DNA of 39,168 bases from Oceanospirillaceae bacterium (GTDB lineage: Bacteria > Pseudomonadota > Gammaproteobacteria > Pseudomonadales > Balneatricaceae). Under the pieces are notes generated by a model that worked only from the letters and a program-made list of their open reading frames with translations, ran no database searches and had not been told where the DNA came from. The first letter of the stretch is position 1; the number at the start of each line of letters is the position of its first letter. The stretch covers positions 1 to 39,168 of the forward strand of contig JABSRB010000007.1 of assembly GCA_013215375.1 (NCBI GenBank), read 5' to 3'. This document shows, piece after piece, positions 33,365-39,168 of this stretch. Both the position numbers and the translations under genes were made by a program.

Positions 33365-34669
33365 ATGATGAATAGTATGATGAGTCGCAAAGAATACAGC
33401 TTGGACCAGTGGCTTGATTGGATGTTAGCAAATCATCCAACTGAGATAGATTTGGGTCTAGGGAGAGTAGGGCAAGTATTTACGCGAATGCAGCTGGATT
33501 TGTCTTACAGCAAAATTGTTAGCATTGCCGGCACTAATGGTAAGGGCTCAACCACCGCGTTGCTTGAGTCAATTTATTTGGCAAGTGGTTACAGTACACT
33601 GGCTTATACTTCTCCGCATCTGCTTTTGTATAATGAGCGTGTCAGGATAGATGGAGGTAATGCAGAAGACTCTCTTTTTATCACTGCTTTCAATGCCATA
33701 GATCTGGCGATGGGGCAAAACTCAGAGCGTATTTCTCTTAGCTATTTTGAGATTGGCACTTTGGCTGCACTGTTCTTAATTGCTCAGCATAAGCCGCAGA
33801 TAGCTCTGTTGGAAGTGGGTCTTGGTGGTCGTTTAGATGCGGTTAATATTGTAGATGCCGATGTGGCGGTTATTACCACTTTGGCTGTCGATCATGTCGA
33901 CTGGCTAGGGGACGATATAGAGCAAATTGGTCGGGAAAAAGCAGGTATTGCCCGTTCTGGTAAGCCGCTAATTTGTGGTGAGTTACAGCCTCCTGCCAGT
34001 GTCGCTGAGTTAAGTGCGCAGCAAGGGTTCGAACTTTATCAAATTAATAGGGACTATAAGTTTGCTTGTCAGGAAGAGCGTGACTGTTGGTCTTGGGGTG
34101 GGCGCTCAGCGACAGGTGAGCTGGTTGAATTTAGCGAGTTACCACTGCCAGCGCTGCCCGTGCAAAATGCTGCCACTGCGTTACAAGTGATTAGTGTTTT
34201 AGGTATGCCCTGTGACACCACGGCGATTAAAAAGGGTTTGCAACAGGCGAGTGCTATGGGTCGTCTGCAGCAAGTCAATTTTCAAGGAACGCCACTATTG
34301 CTCGATGTGGCACACAATCCCCAATCAGCGCAGTATCTAACCCAGGCATTACAACAACGTGGCTTAGCAGGTAAAATTCAGCTAGTGCTTGGAGTGCTTG
34401 GTGATAAAGATTGTGCCGGTGTGATTGAGGCGCTGTCCCCCCTTGTCTCTCATTGGCATTTTGTATCCCTCGATGTCTATCGTGGGCAAAGTGCGCAACA
34501 GCTTAAGCAGTACTTGGCAAGTGATGAGCAAACAGTAAGCTGTCATGCTGGTGTCGAAGCGGCTCTATTAAAAGCTGTAGACCTAGTAGGCAGTGCGCAG
34601 CGGGTTGTTGTGGCTGGCTCTTTTGTGACGGTGTCGCAAGTATTAGAGATAATTAAAAGGGATGAATAA
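33365..34669 (+). CDS. folC: Bifunctional dihydrofolate synthase / folylpolyglutamate synthase
   Basis: This enzyme of about 434 residues adds glutamate to dihydropteroate and to folates. The Mur-ligase-type P-loop is SIAGTNGKGSTTALLES (residues 53-69), with TSPHLLLYNERVRIDG, LLEVGLGGRLDAVN, the carbamylated-lysine region IGREKAGIARSG and LLDVAHNPQSA. The start region has ATG at 33365, 33368, 33377 and 33380; MSRKEYSLDQWL from 33380 is the family-like beginning. The upstream ribosome-binding site is weak and overlaps the preceding terminator. Its stop directly abuts the next start. Confidence 0.95.
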   Translation: MMNSMMSRKEYSLDQWLDWMLANHPTEIDLGLGRVGQVFTRMQLDLSYSKIVSIAGTNGKGSTTALLESIYLASGYSTLAYTSPHLLLYNERVRIDGGNAEDSLFITAFNAIDLAMGQNSERISLSYFEIGTLAALFLIAQHKPQIALLEVGLGGRLDAVNIVDADVAVITTLAVDHVDWLGDDIEQIGREKAGIARSGKPLICGELQPPASVAELSAQQGFELYQINRDYKFACQEERDCWSWGGRSATGELVEFSELPLPALPVQNAATALQVISVLGMPCDTTAIKKGLQQASAMGRLQQVNFQGTPLLLDVAHNPQSAQYLTQALQQRGLAGKIQLVLGVLGDKDCAGVIEALSPLVSHWHFVSLDVYRGQSAQQLKQYLASDEQTVSCHAGVEAALLKAVDLVGSAQRVVVAGSFVTVSQVLEIIKRDE

Positions 34670-35179
34670 ATGGAATTAGTCGTTAAAAAACAAATTATTG
34701 GCGCTTTGGCGTTAGTTTTTGTTTTATTGGTTTTTTTTCCTCTGGTGTTTAGTGGCAATGGTTACAAAGAGCGGCATTTACCATCCGTTATTCCGCCCCA
34801 GCCAGCCACGCAGACATTTCAGACAATAGCGCCAGTATTAAAGCCATTGCCTAAAACGGTACAAGTAGCCGCTCTTAAAACAACCCGAGTTGAAGCGGGC
34901 ACGGCTGTTGATAAACATATTGGAGAGCTCGATCAAGAGGGAGTAGCTGTGGCCTGGACACTGCAGCTGGCTAGCTTTAAAGATGAAGCGAATGCAAGGG
35001 CGCTGCGTAAGGCTTTAATCAAAGCAGGCCATAAAGTTTATAGTCGTAAAAATGGCTCTTTAGTCAAAGTTTATGTGGGCCCTGAAATGAAAAAACAGCG
35101 TTTAGAGTCGTTGAAGAAAGGTTTGAAGAAAGATTTTGGCCTGGATGGTTTGTTAGTTAGATTTACCACACAACAGTAG
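34670..35179 (+). CDS. dedD: SPOR-domain membrane protein (DedD-like)
   Basis: This 169-residue protein has a short cytoplasmic start, one membrane helix (QIIGALALVFVLLVFFPLVFSG, residues 6-27), a proline-rich periplasmic linker and a C-terminal SPOR domain of about 75 residues (WTLQLASFKDEANARALRKALIKAG, VKVYVGP). SPOR domains bind denuded septal peptidoglycan, so the protein likely acts at the division site like DedD. The start codon immediately follows the folC stop, indicating translational coupling. Position between folC and cvpA is the standard dedD place. Confidence 0.9.
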   Translation: MELVVKKQIIGALALVFVLLVFFPLVFSGNGYKERHLPSVIPPQPATQTFQTIAPVLKPLPKTVQVAALKTTRVEAGTAVDKHIGELDQEGVAVAWTLQLASFKDEANARALRKALIKAGHKVYSRKNGSLVKVYVGPEMKKQRLESLKKGLKKDFGLDGLLVRFTTQQ

Positions 35180-35194
35180 TAGGGGATTAAGCAA

Positions 35195-35698
35195 TTGATG
35201 AATTGGGCTGATTGGGTCATTCTGGGTATTTTGGCAATATCTGCGCTATTTAGTTTGCGTCGCGGTTTTGTTAAAGAGGCTCTGTCACTGGTGACTTGGG
35301 TGTCGGCTTTTGTGGTCGCTAGACTATTTTCTGGAGCGCTTTCAGTGGTGCTTGAGAAATACATAGAAACCCCCTCGGTGCGTATGGCGGTCGCTTTTGC
35401 GCTGCTGTTTGTTTTAATATTAATACTGGGGGCTATTATTGCCAATCTGTTTGAGATGCTAGTCAATGCCACGGGCTTAAGTGCTACTGATAGAGTGTTG
35501 GGCATGGGCTTTGGCGTCGCTAGAGGCGGTTTGGTGGTGGTGGTGCTGGTTGCTTTGGCAGCGCAGACGCCCGCGGTGGAAGATACTTGGTGGGGGCAGT
35601 CGCAGTTAATCCCTCATTTTGAACTAATGGAGTCTTGGACGAGAGATATTGCGGCGGACATTGGGCAGGTAATATGGAAGGTTGGTAATACCAACTAG
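35195..35698 (+). CDS. cvpA: CvpA-family membrane protein
   Basis: This 167-residue inner-membrane protein has four hydrophobic segments. Residues FSLRRGFVKEALSLVTWVSAF and GLSATDRVLGMGFGVARGGLVVV are the two conserved CvpA signatures. E. coli CvpA is needed for colicin V production and contributes to bile/membrane stress tolerance; the molecular role is unclear. It starts at TTG 35195 or ATG 35198; AGGGGA is upstream of both. It lies directly before purF, as in many gammaproteobacteria, and could share its transcript. Confidence 0.92.
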   Translation: MMNWADWVILGILAISALFSLRRGFVKEALSLVTWVSAFVVARLFSGALSVVLEKYIETPSVRMAVAFALLFVLILILGAIIANLFEMLVNATGLSATDRVLGMGFGVARGGLVVVVLVALAAQTPAVEDTWWGQSQLIPHFELMESWTRDIAADIGQVIWKVGNTN

Positions 35699-35757
35699 CT
35701 AGTTACTGTTTTTGGTTGAATTCTAATTATATAAATGTGAATCCTTGAGGTGTAAAG

Positions 35758-37278
35758 ATGTGCGGAATAGTTGGCTTGGTCTCCAAGTCACTGGTTAACC
35801 AGACAATTTTTGATGCGTTAACAATGTTGCAACACCGCGGACAAGATGCTGCCGGGATGGTTACCTGTGAGGGTAATCGATTTTTTTTACGAAAAGATAA
35901 CGGTTTAGTGAATGAGGTTTTTCGTACTCGTCACATGAAAAAATTGTTAGGTAATATCGGTATCGGTCATGTTCGCTATCCAACAGCAGGCAGTTCATCT
36001 GCCGCTGAGGCGCAGCCTTTTTACGTGAATGCGCCCTATGGAATTGCCCTGGCGCACAATGGTAACCTGACGAATACTCGAGATCTTGCAGAGGAGATGC
36101 GCAGAGTTGATTTGCGTCATATCAACACTTCTTCGGACTCGGAAATTCTAGTCAATATCCTCGCTCATGAATTGCAGATCAAAGGAAAGTTGACGCCTTC
36201 TCCGACCGATATTTTTGCCGCGGTAAAAGGTGTGCATAAGCGCATTCGTGGCGGTTACGCGGTAGTGGCGGTAATTACAGGCTTTGGTGTCTTGGCTTTT
36301 AGAGATCCCGATGGGTTGCGTCCGCTAGTTTATGGTCTTAAGCAGACGGATGCTGGGCAAGAGGTGATGGTTGCCTCTGAAAGTGTTGCACTGGATATAG
36401 CCGGTTTTAAACGCGAGCGCGATGTGTCCCCTGGCGAGGCTATTTTTATCGATCTCGATGGTCAAGTTCACACTGAGCAGTGTGCGGCGCATTCAAAATT
36501 ATCGCCCTGTCTTTTTGAACAAGTTTATTTTGCCCGCCCGGATTCTGTGATCGATGGCATCAATGTGCATCAAGCGCGGATGCGTATGGGGGTTAAACTA
36601 GCGCAAAGAGTGGTTGCCGAACGTCCTGAGCACGATATAGATGTGGTTATTCCTATTCCGGATACTAGTCGTACCTCTGCATTGGAAATGGCGGAGCAGT
36701 TAGGTGTGCCCTTTAGAGAAGGGTTTATTAAAAATCGCTACATTGGCCGCACCTTTATTATGCCGGGCCAGGTAGAGCGTAAGAAATCTGTGCGTCGCAA
36801 GCTTAACCCGATAGAGTCTGAGTTTAGAGGTAAAGTGGTGATGTTAGTTGACGACTCAATTGTGCGTGGCACCACCTCTAAGCAGATTGTACAAATGGTA
36901 CGAGACGTGGGTGCCAAGAAAGTCTACTTTGCATCAGCTGCGCCGCCGGTAAGGCATCCTAATGTGTACGGTATTGATATGCCTTCCCCCTCTGAGTTCG
37001 TTGCTTTTGAGCGCACTGAGGAAGAAATTGGAGATATCATAGGGGTTGATTGGATGATTTATCAAAACCTGCAAGATCTTAAGGAAGCGGTGGCGGGTGA
37101 TTTACATTTTGATAGCTATGAGACCTCAGTGTTTGATGGGCAGTACGTCACCGGTGATATCACCGCAGAGTATCTGCAGCGGATTGATTTGCAACGTAAT
37201 GATGAGACAAAGTCAGACGATGATGAGCTTGAGGCGGGTGAAAATGCGCCGGTAGATCTACACGATAAAATCCACTAA
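35758..37278 (+). CDS. purF: Amidophosphoribosyltransferase
   Basis: This 506-residue enzyme makes 5-phosphoribosylamine from PRPP and glutamine, the first committed purine step. The N-terminal nucleophile glutamine amidotransferase domain begins MCGIVGLV with catalytic Cys2 exposed after Met removal and contains [22 protein letters not shown] and ALAHNGNL. The phosphoribosyltransferase domain has the PRPP loop [18 protein letters not shown]. No four-Cys iron-sulfur ligand set is evident, consistent with the E. coli-type enzyme. It is the last gene of the conserved block; a terminator follows. Confidence 0.97.
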   Translation: MCGIVGLVSKSLVNQTIFDALTMLQHRGQDAAGMVTCEGNRFFLRKDNGLVNEVFRTRHMKKLLGNIGIGHVRYPTAGSSSAAEAQPFYVNAPYGIALAHNGNLTNTRDLAEEMRRVDLRHINTSSDSEILVNILAHELQIKGKLTPSPTDIFAAVKGVHKRIRGGYAVVAVITGFGVLAFRDPDGLRPLVYGLKQTDAGQEVMVASESVALDIAGFKRERDVSPGEAIFIDLDGQVHTEQCAAHSKLSPCLFEQVYFARPDSVIDGINVHQARMRMGVKLAQRVVAERPEHDIDVVIPIPDTSRTSALEMAEQLGVPFREGFIKNRYIGRTFIMPGQVERKKSVRRKLNPIESEFRGKVVMLVDDSIVRGTTSKQIVQMVRDVGAKKVYFASAAPPVRHPNVYGIDMPSPSEFVAFERTEEEIGDIIGVDWMIYQNLQDLKEAVAGDLHFDSYETSVFDGQYVTGDITAEYLQRIDLQRNDETKSDDDELEAGENAPVDLHDKIH

Positions 37279-37315
37279 TTATCCTCAGGCACTCTTTGAG
37301 TGGAATGTTGGTTAT

Positions 37316-37341
37316 AAAGCGCAGTGTTACTGCGCTTTTTT
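37316..37341 (+). terminator. Intrinsic terminator of purF
   Basis: AAAGCGCAG (37316-37324), loop TGTTA and CTGCGCTTT (37330-37338) form a perfect 9-bp stem followed by T through 37341. Confidence 0.93.
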
Positions 37342-37575
37342 ATGGTCAGGATGTACGGTATGGCGCGGTGACATGGCAGAATTTTGTTCCCGACAAATTC
37401 TAAGTACCTGCATCCTTGCAGGCAATGTCAAAGAGCGCTTATGGACAGGATGTGCGGAATGCGTAAGTGACATGGCAGAATTTTGTTCCCGACAAATTAT
37501 AAGTACCTGCATCCGTGCAGGCAATGTCAAAGAGTGCTTATGGACAGGATGTACGGTAAACGTAAATGACATGGC
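37341..37575. repeat. 99-bp tandem repeat, two full copies and a partial third
   Basis: Copies begin with TATGG(T/A)CAGG at 37341, 37440 and 37539, exactly 99 bases apart; the third breaks off after about 37 bases. Copies 1 and 2 match at about 88 of 99 positions by eye, with most differences clustered near the left end. Each unit can fold: AGAATTTTGT/ACAAATTCT (37378-37401) and CCTGCA/TGCAGG (37407-37422) lie inside an outer near-match GACATGGC/GCAATGTC. It is probably a dispersed structured repeat of this lineage. Confidence 0.9.
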
Positions 37576-37617
37576 TGTTTAAGAGCGTGTTTTAGAAAGG
37601 TAAAAGAGAGAATAATA

Positions 37618-38601
37618 ATGGCTAATATCATGCTGGCCCCGATGGAGGGGGTCGTTGATGCAAATATGAGAAATTTGCTGACGACAGTAGGGGGTATTGA
37701 TACTTGCGTGACCGAATTTATACGCATCACTGCACAGCAACTACCTGAGCGAGATCTAATTAAAAAAGTGCCAGAGTTGGCTAGAGGCAGTGTTACTAGC
37801 GCTGGTGTGCCAGTGGTGGTGCAGTTTTTGGGCTCCGACCCTGAGATGTTGGCCTACCATGCTCAACTGGCGGTTAAGCTCGGTGCCAGTGCCATCGACT
37901 TGAATTTTGGTTGTCCCTCTAAAGCGGTCAACAAACATCGCGGTGGAGCGGCGTTATTGGGTGAGCCGGATACTTTGTTTGATATTGTGAAAAAAGTACG
38001 TGATGCGTTACCTGAAACGGTTCCTTTGAGCGCCAAAATGCGCTTGGGAATAAAAGACAAAAACTTGGCGCTGGAAAATGCCAGTGCTATTGCTGAAGGT
38101 GGTGCGTCGTCACTAGTAGTGCATGCGCGGACTAAGATTGAAGGGTATCGGCCCCCAGCGCACTGGCAGTGGATCGATAAGATTAGGCGCGCCGTTGATA
38201 TTAAAATTATTGCCAATGGCGATATCTGGAATTGGCAAGATTACCAGCAGTGCCGCTTGGTCAGTGGCTGTGAAGATGTGATGATAGGCCGTGGGCTATT
38301 AGCTGACCCATCCTTAGCGTTAAGCATAAAACAGCGTCTTGCGGGTGGAGAGGAAGCGGTTTTTGACTGGTTGGATAACCTGCTGTTGATTGAGGCTTAT
38401 TATGTCAATGTGCAGCAACAATTACCGCCGCCTTTTGTGCCGGGAAGGGTGAAGCAGTGGTTGAATATGATGCGTGTTAAAAATCCTCACGCACAATTAC
38501 TGTTTGATAAAATGAAACAGTTAAAATTACTCGATGAAATTACGTATCTATTAAAGAGTGAAATAATACAAGCGCGTCAACAGCGAGAGGATCGGCTTTA
38601 G
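37618..38601 (+). CDS. dusC: tRNA-dihydrouridine synthase C
   Basis: This 327-residue FMN enzyme reduces specific uridines in tRNA to dihydrouridine. The DusC-type opening MLAPMEGVVDANMRNLLT, the catalytic Cys99 in NFGCPSKAVNKHRGGAALL, SAKMRLG, VVHARTKIEGY and IIANGDIWNW are conserved; VMIGRGLLADPSL closes the barrel. The C-terminal helical domain with RVKQWLNMM fits DusC rather than DusA or DusB. Its stop overlaps the convergent maf stop by four bases. It lies after the tandem repeat and is outside the fimV-purF conserved block. Confidence 0.95.
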   Translation: MANIMLAPMEGVVDANMRNLLTTVGGIDTCVTEFIRITAQQLPERDLIKKVPELARGSVTSAGVPVVVQFLGSDPEMLAYHAQLAVKLGASAIDLNFGCPSKAVNKHRGGAALLGEPDTLFDIVKKVRDALPETVPLSAKMRLGIKDKNLALENASAIAEGGASSLVVHARTKIEGYRPPAHWQWIDKIRRAVDIKIIANGDIWNWQDYQQCRLVSGCEDVMIGRGLLADPSLALSIKQRLAGGEEAVFDWLDNLLLIEAYYVNVQQQLPPPFVPGRVKQWLNMMRVKNPHAQLLFDKMKQLKLLDEITYLLKSEIIQARQQREDRL

Positions 38602-39168
38602 TTGGCTTGTAGGGGTGAGATCCCCTTGGTTTTTAACATGGCGAGTAAGCGGATCAGTGGCAGGCCTATTAAACTGTTGAAATCATCGCCTTCAAGTTTT
38701 TTAAATAGACTGATGCCCAGGCCTTCTACTTTGAAACTGCCAGCGCAGTCTAAAGGTTTTTCCAGTGCAATGTAGTGGGTTATTTCACGCAGTGTTAAGT
38801 CTCGAAAGTGTACCTTGAAGATGTCTTCCTCTAATTGGTAGCTATCATCGCTGCTGTCATATAGGCAGAGTCCGGTATGAAAACTGACAACTTTGCCAGA
38901 ACAGCGGCTCAATTGTTCAATAGCGCGAACTTGGGTGTGCGGTTTACTCAGTATCTCGCCCTCCAAGAAGGCCACTTGGTCGCTGCCGATAATTAAGTGG
39001 TTAGTCTGCTCTTTAGCGACGGCTTGGGCCTTTTGCAGTGCTAAGCGTTGCACTAAATCGTGACAGCTTTCATTGATTTTCGCTTTTTCATTAATTTGTG
39101 GGCTTATTGAGTGGAAAGGGATGCCGATTTTATTTAGAATATCGCGCCTGTAGGGTGAACTAGAGGCG
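38598..39168 (-). CDS. yceF: Maf-family nucleotide pyrophosphatase (YceF type), start outside window
   Basis: The frame is open to the window end, giving 189 residues without the start codon. It begins ASSSPYRRDILNKIGIPFHS, the Maf substrate loop, and contains LIIGSDQVAFLEGEILSKP, GLCLYD and CAGSFKVEGLGISLFKKLEGDDFNSLIGLPL, closely matching E. coli YceF, which hydrolyses 7-methyl-GTP. The usual DET after the first beta-hairpin is NEK here (SPQINEKAK). A GTG at 39053 is not the true start because family-like sequence continues upstream. It is convergent with dusC. Confidence 0.93.
   Translation of the reverse strand, partial: ASSSPYRRDILNKIGIPFHSISPQINEKAKINESCHDLVQRLALQKAQAVAKEQTNHLIIGSDQVAFLEGEILSKPHTQVRAIEQLSRCSGKVVSFHTGLCLYDSSDDSYQLEEDIFKVHFRDLTLREITHYIALEKPLDCAGSFKVEGLGISLFKKLEGDDFNSLIGLPLIRLLAMLKTKGISPLQAN

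Larger units (their letters stand above)
37279..37617. other. Intergenic region purF / dusC
   Basis: This 339-base gap contains the purF terminator and then the 99-bp tandem repeat (37341-37575), leaving about 40 bases of dusC leader with a purine-rich AAGAGAGAATAAT before the ATG. Apparent ORFs on both strands here are produced by the repeat, whose length is divisible by three. Confidence 0.8.

Noticed and set aside
37327-37582. Open frames on both strands with internal protein repeats
   Set aside because: They arise from the 99-bp tandem repeat, whose length is a multiple of three; no start signals, and one overlaps the purF terminator.
1-39168. CRISPR arrays, tRNA or rRNA genes, prophage or toxin-antitoxin modules
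   Set aside because: No regularly spaced short repeats, tRNA cloverleaf sequences, rRNA segments, phage genes or small paired toxin/antitoxin genes were recognised on either strand.

Overview
The window looks like a piece of a marine gammaproteobacterial chromosome of moderate GC content. The best anchor is the block asd - asd-like (usg type) - fimV - truA - trpF - accD - folC - SPOR protein (dedD) - cvpA - purF. This order is familiar from Pseudomonas-like and Cellvibrio-like gammaproteobacteria. A Spongiibacteraceae/Cellvibrionales-like host is my inference from gene order and protein resemblance; no rRNA gene is present to settle it.

Layout. 1-342: remnant of a REP-associated (Y1/HUH) transposase. 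495-2226 (minus): AraC-type regulator followed by a drug/metabolite-type exporter. 2286-2451: a 166-bp MITE-like element with imperfect terminal inverted repeats, just upstream of the trhO promoter. 2537-3832: trhO and a convergent small zinc-ribbon gene. 4043-6681: putative operon of a TauE/SafE permease, a gamma-glutamylcyclotransferase-like protein and an isoaspartyl dipeptidase, suggesting turnover of unusual peptides. 6924-11304: uridine kinase, a TPR/glycosyltransferase-like protein, a YdgJ-type oxidoreductase and a convergent metallo-beta-lactamase-fold hydrolase.

11305-11716 is a divergent intergenic region holding an orphan intrinsic terminator preceded by foldable sequence and a good -10 box: a candidate small RNA or regulated leader. 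It is followed by a tight five-gene operon (11717-15097): HAD phosphatase, SGNH esterase, VOC protein, short DapD and a YieH-like HAD phosphatase. This metabolic set is one I do not recognise. 15402-17594 is an accessory patch of NUDIX, GNAT and aminoglycoside-phosphotransferase-like genes. An attC-like element lies between the first two, so they may be stranded integron cassettes.

17694-24221: a PRPP-synthetase-family gene (minus) diverges from an operon of a secreted cysteine-containing protein plus sbcD and sbcC. 24241-24720 (minus): ychJ. 24993-37278: the conserved anchor block, with intrinsic terminators after asd, accD and purF. 37341-37575: a 99-bp tandem repeat (2.4 copies) where the conserved block ends. 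Then dusC and a convergent maf/yceF gene that runs off the window end.

I did not find a complete novel defence or mobile system. The strongest candidates for something undescribed are the orphan-terminator RNA at about 11470-11670, the HAD/SGNH/VOC/DapD/HAD operon, the attC-like patch, and the two structured repeat elements (2286-2451 and 37341-37575). No database search was run; all family names come from recognising sequence motifs.
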